A DNA stretch of 9,680 nucleotides, from positions 1 to 9,680 of the forward strand of contig JADFSZ010000053.1 in NCBI GenBank assembly GCA_022560555.1, read 5' to 3'. The notes under the pieces were generated by a model. The model saw only the letters and a list, made by a program, of their open reading frames with translations, ran no database searches and was not told the origin of the DNA. The position numbers and the translations under genes are program-made. Origin of the DNA: JADFSZ01 sp022560555 [NCBI: PVC group bacterium]. Lineage in GTDB: Bacteria > GCA-001730085 > JADFSZ01. Shown here in pieces: positions 1 through 6,237 of the stretch. Every line of letters starts with the position of its first letter. The first letter of the stretch is position 1.

Positions 1-1
1 C

Positions 2-388
2 AGAGCTTGTATGCATAAACAGACGGTACCCTTGACCCCTCCGGGTTACCGGCGGGATTGGGTTTTTATCGAAGATGTTATTGAGGCTTACCTGCTCGCT
101 GTAGGTGCTGAGAATACTGCCGGCGAGATTATAAATGTGGGCTCCCAAGAGCAATGGAGCAATGAAGAAGTTGTTGATATGGTTCAGGATATATGTGGGC
201 AAAAGATTGAAGTACAAGTTGGAGCACATAGACCTACCTCCTTTGACACCGCTCAATGGGTGGCAGGCATCGAGAAGGCTCAAAAATTACTTGGATGGAA
301 ACCTCGTCATACGTTCCGGAGGGGGTTGGAAAAGACTATTTCCTGGTTTCGACTTCATCAAGATGCTTATAAGAATGTTTTACGTTAA
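2..388 (+). CDS. NAD-dependent epimerase/dehydratase, extended SDR family (C-terminal part, 5' end outside window)
   Basis: The frame is open from base 2, so the gene begins upstream and only its last 128 codons are visible. What remains is the substrate-binding half of an extended short-chain dehydrogenase/reductase, as in nucleotide-sugar epimerases and dehydratases. The visible hallmarks are the segment RRDWVFIEDVIEAYLLAV, where family members have an R-D-(W/F)-(V/I)-(Y/F)-V-x-D-V motif, then GEIINVGS, and a C-terminal KAQKLLGWKP helix followed by a WF-containing tail. The catalytic YxxxK and the GxxGxxG NAD site would lie upstream, so activity cannot be judged. A glycosyltransferase follows 21 bases later on the same strand, which fits a polysaccharide or glycolipid cluster. 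The sugar substrate cannot be told. An ATG at 11 is internal and not the true start. Confidence 0.88.
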   Translation, partial: RACMHKQTVPLTPPGYRRDWVFIEDVIEAYLLAVGAENTAGEIINVGSQEQWSNEEVVDMVQDICGQKIEVQVGAHRPTSFDTAQWVAGIEKAQKLLGWKPRHTFRRGLEKTISWFRLHQDAYKNVLR

Positions 389-409
389 AAAAGGATAAGA
401 ATAACCGAA

Positions 410-1159
410 ATGAAAAACAAATCTAATTTATTCGCAGGCACGACACTTCAAGATCCATATATTAGTGTTGTTGTTCCTGTCTATCAGAATAGAGAGACGC
501 TATATGCACTCTTTAACCGTTTGCACCAAGTTCTCCAATCTAAGGGATTTTCATATGAAATTATTTTTGTGAATGATGCGAGTCCTGATGATTTACTTGT
601 CATATTAGAAAAGCTCGCTCGTGAAAATTCACAAGTAGGAGTGTTGGATTTGGAGCGCAATATAGGACAAAATCAGGCGGTATTGGTTGGTTTACGCTAT
701 GCGAGGGGAACATGTGTAGTGATTATGGATGCAGACTTGCAGGATCCCCCAGAGGCTATTCCTGATCTCGTTGATAAGTTACAAGAAGGTACAGCCGCTG
801 TTTTTGCGGGAAGACGCGGCCAGTATGAGTCTCCCTTTAGACTTTTCACCTCTCGGCTGTTTAAAAAACTGCTTCAGTTATTATGCGGTGTTCCTGAAGA
901 TGCCGGTATTTTTGTGGCAATGAATAGACATACAGTAAAGTGCCTTCTTGGCTTTAATACAACACGGCCTTCTATTGTGGCAATGATTGGCTGCACTCAG
1001 CTTCCTCTGGTATCGATTCCGGTAGTGCGAGCTCAGCGTCCTTCCGGTATTTCCGCCTACAGCTTCTGGAGGCGTTTCAAGGCCGGCCTCCTAACCATAG
1101 CCTGGGTAATTGCCTGGAAGTGGTTTCCTGGCTTTCGTACGTCGAAACGTTGCGAATAA
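410..1159 (+). CDS. Family 2 glycosyltransferase (GT-A fold, DPM1/ArnC-like), C-terminus replaced by transposon-derived sequence
   Basis: The 249-residue product would transfer a sugar from a nucleotide donor, probably to a lipid phosphate carrier at the inner face of the membrane. Visible GT2 features are VVPVYQN (21-27) at the first beta strand, VNDASPDD (54-61) for the nucleotide, and DADLQDPPE (107-115), the metal-binding DxD region typical of polyprenyl-phosphate glycosyltransferases. A conserved SAYSFWRRFKAGL segment near 215-227 leads into a hydrophobic stretch ending about 236. Family members run from about 240 residues to over 310 with two C-terminal membrane spans. Here the frame passes through WKWFPGFRTSKRCE and stops inside sequence that belongs to a decayed transposase, so the last 8 to 14 residues are probably not original. 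The catalytic domain looks whole. ATG 410 has AAAAGG some 15 bases upstream, a weak ribosome site. Confidence 0.85.
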   Translation: MKNKSNLFAGTTLQDPYISVVVPVYQNRETLYALFNRLHQVLQSKGFSYEIIFVNDASPDDLLVILEKLARENSQVGVLDLERNIGQNQAVLVGLRYARGTCVVIMDADLQDPPEAIPDLVDKLQEGTAAVFAGRRGQYESPFRLFTSRLFKKLLQLLCGVPEDAGIFVAMNRHTVKCLLGFNTTRPSIVAMIGCTQLPLVSIPVVRAQRPSGISAYSFWRRFKAGLLTIAWVIAWKWFPGFRTSKRCE

Positions 1160-1495
1160 AGATGCCTATTTGCTATCTTTAGTGCGGTATATCCATTTGA
1201 ACCCTGTTAGAGCAAATATGATAGAGTATAAGGATCTCAGGCGTTATAAATGGTCAGGACACAGAGAAATATTAGAAGAAAGGGAAGCGCCTTTCAGCCC
1301 CCGTTATAATTGGACTCAAGCATAAGGGAGAAATCTTGGTAGAATGAAGGCCTCTTTAGAAGTGGCGGAGGCAAATGGGGTGTGAGGGAGCGCAAGAATG
1401 AAGAGCGTGAGATGTATGACGATCGAATATTGGGAAACGGTAGTTTTGTTGAGAACGTAGATGTGCTCAAACTTCTTTACATGAGAAGGTTTTGA
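1110..1495 (+). pseudogene. Remnant of a Y1 (REP-associated tyrosine/HUH) transposase, 5'-truncated and frameshifted
   Basis: Two pieces of one transposase C-terminus lie in different frames. The first, in the frame of ATG 1110, is open to TAA at 1323-1325. From about 1152 it carries KDAYLLSLVRYIHLNPVRAN, the highly conserved core of REP-associated Y1 transposases, followed by DLRRYKWSGHREI (family: W-S-S-x-R). The second runs from about 1343 to TGA at 1493-1495 in the frame two bases further on. It contains GLFRSGGGKWGV and DDRILGNGSFVENV, matching the family's C-terminal GG-W and D-x-R-I-L-G-x-x-x-F-V motifs. The N-terminal HUH metal site is absent, and the catalytic tyrosine region is unsupported, so the enzyme is dead. 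The 5' part of the first frame (1110 to about 1140) is still glycosyltransferase DNA. Family placement is from remembered motifs; the double-frame layout is seen directly. Confidence 0.82.
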
Positions 1496-1533
1496 AATTG
1501 TCGGGGTTGTTCCGAATCTAAGGAAAAGAGATA

Positions 1534-2334
1534 ATGGTAAAAACTAATATTCCCTTTTATCTTTCGCTCGCAGGGATCGCGGGGATTGTCTTTTTTCTAG
1601 CCTTGGAAAGGGTTTTTCCTTTTCGGCGGATGACGTTACTGCCCTGGCAAAGATGGCTTATCAATTTTTCCCTCAGTTTTTGTAACCTTCTTATTGTGGA
1701 TCAAGGCTTTGTGATTCTTCTGCAACGAACGTCTCTTTTTACAGAGCTGTTTCATCTAGATTTATTTGGCCGTCTCGGTCTCAATAGTTTTTCGCGCGTC
1801 ATACTTACGATTGTGATTTTAGATCTCGCGATGTATGTCTGGCATCGTCTCAATCACGCGATTCCTTTTTTGTGGCGGTTTCACAGGGTGCACCACAGCG
1901 ATCGCGAAGTGGATGTCACGACAGCTTCCCGTTTCCATTTTGGAGAGGTGACCTTGGGAGCCATGATCAATTATGCCCTCATGCTTTCTTTGGGTGCCTC
2001 CATTTGGGAGGTACGCATTTTTAAGGTGATCTTTGTTTTTATGACCCAACTCACGCATAGCAATATCAGGATCGCCAAACCACAGGAGGATATCTTCTGG
2101 CTTGTCTTTGTGTCGCCATCCATGCATCGCATTCACCATTCGGATATTCGTTGCGAGACCGATTCGAATTACGGTACGATATTTTCCGTTTGGGACAGAT
2201 TGTTCAGAACTATAGTGAGTGGTGTCAATGCCAAGAAGCTTCACTTTGGTCTTAAGGAATTTGAAAAACCGCAGGAACTCACATGGCCGCGGCTCATCAC
2301 CATGCCCTTGAAACCCGTGGAAAGGAAAAAATGA
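1534..2334 (+). CDS. Sterol desaturase / fatty acid hydroxylase superfamily membrane protein
   Basis: The 266-residue membrane protein belongs to the non-haem di-iron hydroxylase/desaturase superfamily. These enzymes use O2 to hydroxylate or desaturate lipids, sterols or carotenoids in the membrane. The histidine boxes that hold the two irons are complete: HRLNH (104-108), HRVHH (117-121), H135 in SRFHF, H175 in THSN and HRIHH (198-202). Hydrophobic segments lie near 8-25, 42-62, 86-103, 138-153 and 160-172. ATG 1534 follows AAGGAAAAGAGATA, a reasonable ribosome site. The stop overlaps the next gene's start as ATGA, so the two are probably made together. The substrate cannot be inferred; many bacterial members are annotated only as sterol desaturase family. 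No convincing promoter was seen between the transposase remnant and this gene. Confidence 0.88.
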   Translation: MVKTNIPFYLSLAGIAGIVFFLALERVFPFRRMTLLPWQRWLINFSLSFCNLLIVDQGFVILLQRTSLFTELFHLDLFGRLGLNSFSRVILTIVILDLAMYVWHRLNHAIPFLWRFHRVHHSDREVDVTTASRFHFGEVTLGAMINYALMLSLGASIWEVRIFKVIFVFMTQLTHSNIRIAKPQEDIFWLVFVSPSMHRIHHSDIRCETDSNYGTIFSVWDRLFRTIVSGVNAKKLHFGLKEFEKPQELTWPRLITMPLKPVERKK

Positions 2335-3356
2335 TGAAGACAGGAACCGTGAAATTCAAAATCGTTTTTCTGCTTATGGTGCTGATATTAGTGCCGGGCG
2401 GGGTATGGGGCATAGCAGGGCTGCGTGTCCCTTCCTCACGACTCGTAGATTTTGATTATGAAATACGCATTCACGATATTCCTCAAGGCAGCAGGGAATT
2501 GAAAGTCTGGCTGCCTCTTTTAGCTCAAACCCCCTATCAGGAAATTAAAAACATAACCATCGAACCACAGGAACACACGGCAATCTACTATGATCCGGTC
2601 TATCACAATAAAATTCTCAGTTATACGGTTGACATAGCGCGACGGGATTCCTTAATATTCAATGTGCGCTATCGCGTGAAGCGCTATGAATATTCAAATA
2701 AACACGGTATTTTGAAGACGGTTTTGGCGAAAGATGCGGATTTGAATCGATACCTCAAGGCCAATCGTTTGGTCACCATAAGTCCCAAGGTTAAAGACTT
2801 GGCCGATGAAATTACAATAGCCGAGACATCGACGATGGGGAAAGCTCGTGCGATTTATGACTATATTTTTCACAATGTTTCGTACGACAAAACCATTTTG
2901 GGTTGGGGAAACGGCGATACGGAACGGGTCTGTTCGGTAAAGGCCGGCAACTGCACGGATTTTCATTCGTTATTTATTTCGCTCGCGCGTGCCGTGGATA
3001 TTCCGGCAAAATTCGTGATGGGTGTTCCTCTCATCCATAATACACCGGAAGGCGAGATTTGCGGATATCATTGCTGGGCGGAGTTTTATGATGAGATTTT
3101 AGGGTGGGTACCCGTGGATATTTCGGAGGCTTGGAAGGACAAAGCGAAATACGAATATTATTTCGGCACAATCGGACCGGACCGCCTTGAGGTGAGCGTG
3201 GGACGGGACATTGTTTTGGATCCGAATATTCACATGGAACCTTTGAATTATTTTATTTATCCGTATGTGGAAATAGATGGAAAGGTTTTTGAGCAGGTCC
3301 GAACATCTTTTCGGTTTAAAGAGGTGAATCAAAGAAAGGAGGCGCGCGCAACTTAA
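2331..3356 (+). CDS. Exported transglutaminase-like (papain-fold) protein
   Basis: The 341-residue product has a signal peptide or anchor (basic MMKTGTVKFK, then hydrophobic 11-30), so it acts outside the cytoplasm. An N-terminal beta-rich domain (about 38-120) with KVWLPLLAQTPYQEI resembles the leader domain of bacterial transglutaminase-like proteins. The catalytic domain carries the papain-like triad: C208 in AGNCTDFHSLF, H247 in GYHCWAEF and D263 in WVPVDISEAW, all in usual spacing. Such proteins may be peptidases, amidases or acyl-transferases; which one cannot be told. I chose ATG 2331 because it follows GTGGAAAGGAAAAA and overlaps the upstream stop as ATGA. An upstream in-frame ATG at 2283 would add 16 residues lying inside the preceding gene and hide the signal peptide. 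ATG 2334 is an alternative. Confidence 0.86.
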   Translation: MMKTGTVKFKIVFLLMVLILVPGGVWGIAGLRVPSSRLVDFDYEIRIHDIPQGSRELKVWLPLLAQTPYQEIKNITIEPQEHTAIYYDPVYHNKILSYTVDIARRDSLIFNVRYRVKRYEYSNKHGILKTVLAKDADLNRYLKANRLVTISPKVKDLADEITIAETSTMGKARAIYDYIFHNVSYDKTILGWGNGDTERVCSVKAGNCTDFHSLFISLARAVDIPAKFVMGVPLIHNTPEGEICGYHCWAEFYDEILGWVPVDISEAWKDKAKYEYYFGTIGPDRLEVSVGRDIVLDPNIHMEPLNYFIYPYVEIDGKVFEQVRTSFRFKEVNQRKEARAT

Positions 3357-3415
3357 TACAATGCAAAATTCGTTGGTTTACATACTTCACAACACAATAA
3401 ATGAGGAGAAAATAA

Positions 3416-3952
3416 GTGAACAAATTCATAGTCTTAATCATGATTATCAATGCTATGGTTTTTGGAGCCGGTTCGATGGTTTTGGCGGCCGAGCATGGAG
3501 GGCAAGAACACGGTGGAACAAGCGTAAAAGAAAACGGCGGGACAAGCACTCCGTCTAATGATGCCATTCGGACGGCCATGACAGATTATGTCATGAGAGA
3601 ATCCGAGGCAACGGGAACATTAGATGTGTTAGATCCCGAAACGGGGCAAACGCGACAATTAGAACTCGTCAGAGTTCATGAACGTGTTGGCAAAACAGGA
3701 AATTACTATTACTCTTGTGCGGATTTTAAAGATATCAAGACCGGTCAGCTTCTTGATCTTGATCTTGATGTGGAAGACGAAGGCGGCCGCTTAAGTGTCA
3801 AGGACGTGAGAATTCACAAAGTCGATGGGCATGAACGCTATACGTACGATTCCTCTGACAATCGAATTCCTGTCATGGAGGAAGGCAGTCATAGGGAAGG
3901 ATCTGAGCACGGAGGCAAAGAACACGGAGGCAAGGAGCACGGAGGCAATTAA
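3416..3952 (+). CDS. Small exported protein with EHGG repeats at both ends of the mature chain; family unknown
   Basis: The 178-residue product starts at GTG 3416 with a good ribosome site, ATGAGGAG, eight bases or so upstream. A signal peptide (about 1-25, ending MVLAA) should be removed just before EHGG. The mature chain opens with EHGGQEHGG (26-34) and closes with EHGGKEHGGKEHGG (164-177). These histidine/glycine-rich tails may bind metal ions, though that is inference. The central domain (about 48-146) is soluble and acidic, with TGTLDVLDPETGQTRQLEL, HERVGKTGNYYYSCADF and DLDLDVEDEGG, then DVRIHKVDG. Its single mature cysteine is C101. The pattern resembles small periplasmic proteins of unknown function and I cannot name it. 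It follows the transglutaminase gene by 59 bases. The same frame remains open for 59 codons beyond its TAA (separate entry). Confidence 0.78.
   Translation: MNKFIVLIMIINAMVFGAGSMVLAAEHGGQEHGGTSVKENGGTSTPSNDAIRTAMTDYVMRESEATGTLDVLDPETGQTRQLELVRVHERVGKTGNYYYSCADFKDIKTGQLLDLDLDVEDEGGRLSVKDVRIHKVDGHERYTYDSSDNRIPVMEEGSHREGSEHGGKEHGGKEHGGN
3905..3949 (+). repeat. Three 15-bp tandem repeats encoding (E-H-G-G-K/N)3
   Basis: Three adjacent 15-base units of the form GAR-CAC-GGA-GGC-AAN lie in frame at the very 3' end of the preceding gene and differ only at wobble or last-codon bases. Each encodes EHGGK or EHGGN. Two related but more diverged units (GAGCATGGAGGGCAA, GAACACGGTGGA) occur at 3491-3517, just after the signal peptide. 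The near identity at DNA level suggests recent slippage expansion, so copy number may vary among strains. Confidence 0.85.
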
Positions 3953-4132
3953 GAGGATGTAAGTGGAGCGGAGCCGCTGTCAAGATTTTGGAGCGCGCAT
4001 TTAGAGGCCTTTGCCTCCCGAAATACACCATCTAAAACTAAAGTATTCGAAGAAATGTTGGAAAAATGTTTTCAATCATTTGTGACTCAGTTCAATATGC
4101 TTTTAAGTCTGTTAGAAAGTTTGGACGATTGA
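3953..4132 (+). other. Possible small gene or gene remnant: open frame without a standard start codon
   Basis: Directly after the TAA of the EHGG gene, the same frame stays open for 59 codons to TGA at 4130-4132, four bases before the next gene's ATG. The translation looks protein-like: PLSRFWSAHLEAF near the start, then SKTKVFEEMLEKCFQSF and LLSLLESLDD, an amphipathic, mostly helical, acidic-ended chain with one cysteine. No ATG, GTG or TTG occurs in frame before ATG 4055, which would leave only 25 residues. A CTG at 3977 has GGAG eight bases upstream (52 residues). It could be a CTG-started small protein, a decayed gene whose start was lost, or chance. I do not recognise a family. A 5-bp hairpin (GAGGC/GCCTC, 4004-4017) lies inside. 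Confidence 0.35.
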
Positions 4133-4136
4133 AATC

Positions 4137-4721
4137 ATGGCGGATCACGGAATAACAATCAGGAGGCTTATTGTTCGTGCGCGGAAGTTGACGATTGTTT
4201 TGACTTTTCTATTCGGACTGAGTCTGAATGGGATGAACAGTCCGCAAGCGGCACAAGTCGGCCAACAAGCATCCCAATGGGTTGTCTCGGAATGGGTCAA
4301 CAGTGAGCCGATCTCATTAGACCAGCTTAAAGGGAAGGTCGTTGTGATTGATTTTTTTCAGCTGTGGTGTCCGGGGTGTAATCGTTTTTCCATTCCGCTT
4401 ATGCTTCAATGGGAGAAAAAATATAAAAACGCCGCTGATGTTCAGCTGGTAGGGATTCATACGGTTTTCGAAGGGCATGATTATCAAACAGCCGAACGCT
4501 TGAGGGAATATGTAAAAGAAAAGGGGATACAACATCCGGTAGGAATGGACGCGCATGTGAGCGACACCCGGCTCCCGGAGACCATGATCCGTTATCAAAC
4601 AAAAGGAACCCCTGAGATGGCGATTGTGGACAAGCAAGGAGTGATTCGTTTTCAAAAATTCGGCTCTTTTGATATTGGAGAGGCAGAAAGTTTGATCGCG
4701 GAATTACGACGTGCCTTCTAA
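4137..4721 (+). CDS. TlpA-like periplasmic thioredoxin (WCPGC active site)
   Basis: The 194-residue product is a membrane-anchored or exported thioredoxin-fold protein of the TlpA/ResA/AhpC-TSA type, handling disulfides outside the cytoplasm. A basic N-terminus is followed by a hydrophobic stretch (about 18-31) ending near the possible cleavage site SPQAAQ. The fold is marked by LKGKVVVIDFFQLWCPGC, with active-site cysteines C78 and C81, and by the cis-proline loop KGTPEMAIVD (P159). CPGC differs from the usual CPPC of TlpA/ResA and may alter redox potential. It is an orphan here, with no CcdA beside it; the PEP-CTERM gene follows 29 bases later. ATG 4137 has a poor ribosome site. A perfect AGGAGG at 4161-4166 lies inside the frame, but the next standard in-frame start (TTG 4188) is too far from it, so I keep 4137. 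Confidence 0.85.
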   Translation: MADHGITIRRLIVRARKLTIVLTFLFGLSLNGMNSPQAAQVGQQASQWVVSEWVNSEPISLDQLKGKVVVIDFFQLWCPGCNRFSIPLMLQWEKKYKNAADVQLVGIHTVFEGHDYQTAERLREYVKEKGIQHPVGMDAHVSDTRLPETMIRYQTKGTPEMAIVDKQGVIRFQKFGSFDIGEAESLIAELRRAF

Positions 4722-4750
4722 ATTTCAGGAAGGCGAAAGGAGGAGAGCAG

Positions 4751-5158
4751 ATGAACAATATTCTTCGAGGATTCATAATGTTTTTGTTCTTAGGTCTTGC
4801 TTGTCCCCTGCCGTCTTTTGCCATGCCGGTGGAAGAGCTATCTTATGAAGGGAAAATACCCGAGGAAGGGTTGTTTCATACGGCAAGGTTTAAAAGTCTA
4901 GGGCTGAATGTCGATAGCGGCACGAAAAATATTCATCATGAAAAAATGCGTGTTCAACAACGGCGTAAATCAAAAGCCCCAATGAGGACAACTGCCGGTG
5001 GATATGCATTCGCAACTCTTTTGGACCAAGATCATTTTGATTTAGATGTGCTGGTGATGGGATTCCTTTCTCCTTCTGCTCCCGCAGTTCCGGAGCCGAT
5101 GTCTCTTATTCTTGTGGCGTCGGGATTGTTGGGGGTCTTGACTCGACGACGCAGATGA
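4751..5158 (+). CDS. Small PEP-CTERM sorting-domain protein
   Basis: The 135-residue product is a probable exosortase substrate. It has an N-terminal signal peptide (hydrophobic 7-24, cleavage likely after PSFA) and a textbook C-terminal PEP-CTERM signal: VPEP at 113-116, a hydrophobic span to about 130, and the terminal TRRRR. The host exosortase (EpsH/XrtA-type) would recognise PEP and cut or transfer the protein to the cell surface or extracellular matrix. The exosortase is not in the window. Only about 90 residues lie between the two signals. That part has no cysteine and contains a basic patch MRVQQRRKSK near 66-75, unlike the long, Ser/Thr-rich beta domains common in this class. ATG 4751 has a strong ribosome site AAAGGAGG about six bases upstream. 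The adsorbing partner or function cannot be inferred. Confidence 0.88.
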   Translation: MNNILRGFIMFLFLGLACPLPSFAMPVEELSYEGKIPEEGLFHTARFKSLGLNVDSGTKNIHHEKMRVQQRRKSKAPMRTTAGGYAFATLLDQDHFDLDVLVMGFLSPSAPAVPEPMSLILVASGLLGVLTRRRR

Positions 5159-5188
5159 CCCGAACAGAAGATCTGATTTTCTCCATTT

Positions 5189-5210
5189 GAAACCGAAAGA
5201 ACACGGTTTT
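5189..5210 (+). terminator. Possible weak intrinsic terminator after the PEP-CTERM gene
   Basis: AAACCG (5190-5195) pairs perfectly with CGGTTT (5204-5209) around an 8-base loop, with one G-T pair added at the base. The right arm ends in four T residues. The stem is short and only half G+C, so termination may be weak. It sits between the PEP-CTERM gene and the HEAT-repeat gene, where a transcript end is plausible. Confidence 0.35.
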
Positions 5211-5274
5211 GGTAAAAATATTATGATGATTATTTATTTTGCGGCTACAAAATTAAGCGTGCGGTTGTAAGAGC

Positions 5275-6237
5275 ATGAAAAATTCTAATAAATGGCTCCT
5301 ATCAATAAAAGAAAGAAAGTTCAGAGGTATTCGGATTTGTCTGAGCGCTATTGTTATTGTTGGAGTATTCTTAAGTTATGAATTTTTAACGGCCCGTTCA
5401 AGAGTCGAATCTGAAATAAAAGATATTTACTTTAGCTTGAAACAAGCTTCCGCGGAAAAGCAAGATTTAGACAGCACAAAGAGAGAAGAACTCATCAGAA
5501 AACTTATTTCCAAAGAGCCTTCTTACCGTTGGGAGGCCGCTTCTGAGTTGGCAAGGTGGAAAGATCAAAAATCGGTAAATGCCATCATTGATGCCATGCG
5601 GGACACAAAAGGAACAATTCGTACTTGTGTCATGGCTGAGTCATTAGGTAGGATTGGGGACAGAAAAGCCATACCCGCTCTCATTCAAGCCATGAATCAG
5701 CCTGTTAATCAAGACTTGCGTATTTGCGCCACTCAAGCGATAGGTGAAATGAGGGATAAACGAGCTTTAAGCCCCCTCATAGAAAAAATACGTCATTCGG
5801 AAGACGAGTTTTTCACTGCTGAGGCACTAGGAAAATTAGGAGATAAAAAAGCGTTACCCATATTAGATGAGGCCGCCAAGAAATCAAAGGATCCTCTCAT
5901 TCAAGCGGCTATCCATCGCGCCATTGTGATGATTCAAATACAGAATGAGAAAGATCTTGTTTCGGCATTCATTGAGGCATTGAATAACGAAGATGATCAA
6001 ATAAGGTTCTGGGCCCTTAAAAATTTAGCTCTTAAGCGGGACTCAAAAGCCATTGAGCCCATTGCCAATACACTCCAAACATCAAATTCTAAGGATATAA
6101 AAATATATGCAGCGGCTACTTTAGCCTATTATGGAAAAGGAACAAGACCCTTCCTTGAAAAAGCAAAACTGACGGACGATAAGATAACCCTTTGGGCAGC
6201 GGAGTATGCTATTAAGCTTTTGAATAAAAAATCATGA
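5275..6237 (+). CDS. Membrane-anchored HEAT-repeat protein
   Basis: The 320-residue product has a short basic N-terminus (KERKFRGIR), one membrane span (about 19-38, ICLSAIVIVGVFLSYEFL) and a long helical-repeat domain that, by the positive-inside rule, should face the periplasm. Seven or eight HEAT-type repeats of about 31 residues run from roughly 83 to 318. Clear examples are AESLGRIGDRKAIPALIQAM (121-140), TQAIGEMRDKRALSPLIEKI (153-172), AEALGKLGDKKALPILDEAA (182-201) and LKNLALKRDSKAIEPIANTL (248-267). HEAT solenoids bind other proteins, so this is probably a scaffold or sensor and not an enzyme. A coiled region (42-66) precedes the repeats. Its stop overlaps the sigma-factor start as ATGA, tying the two functionally. 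The ribosome site before ATG 5275 is weak (TAAGAG). No convincing promoter was found in the 116-base gap upstream. Confidence 0.87.
   Translation: MKNSNKWLLSIKERKFRGIRICLSAIVIVGVFLSYEFLTARSRVESEIKDIYFSLKQASAEKQDLDSTKREELIRKLISKEPSYRWEAASELARWKDQKSVNAIIDAMRDTKGTIRTCVMAESLGRIGDRKAIPALIQAMNQPVNQDLRICATQAIGEMRDKRALSPLIEKIRHSEDEFFTAEALGKLGDKKALPILDEAAKKSKDPLIQAAIHRAIVMIQIQNEKDLVSAFIEALNNEDDQIRFWALKNLALKRDSKAIEPIANTLQTSNSKDIKIYAAATLAYYGKGTRPFLEKAKLTDDKITLWAAEYAIKLLNKKS

Noticed and set aside
1469-1495. CTTCT/AGAAG hairpin followed by TTTT, as a terminator or REP element
   Set aside because: Five pairs with a mismatch, and it lies inside the coding remnant of the transposase; too weak to call.
1819-2244. 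141-codon open frame on the minus strand
   Set aside because: It lies wholly inside the sterol-desaturase gene, whose histidine boxes prove the plus frame; the antisense translation shows no domain.
4004-4017. Hairpin GAGGC-CTTT-GCCTC as a terminator after the EHGG gene
   Set aside because: The stem has only five pairs and is followed by CCGAAAT with no T run; it also falls inside the possible small open frame.
4161-4188. Alternative start of the CPGC thioredoxin using AGGAGG at 4161
   Set aside because: In-frame TTG 4188 is 21 bases from the site, and the nearer ATT 4170 is too close and non-standard; AGGAGG simply encodes Arg-Arg.
4399-4824. 141-codon open frame on the minus strand
   Set aside because: It runs antisense across the thioredoxin active-domain gene and the start of the PEP-CTERM gene, with no recognisable motif or ribosome site.
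5159-5274. Promoter for the HEAT/sigma pair, including a sigma54 -24/-12 site
   Set aside because: TTGAAA and TTGGTA can be picked as -35 boxes but no acceptable -10 stands at 16-18 bases, and no GG-N10-GC sigma54 pattern was found.
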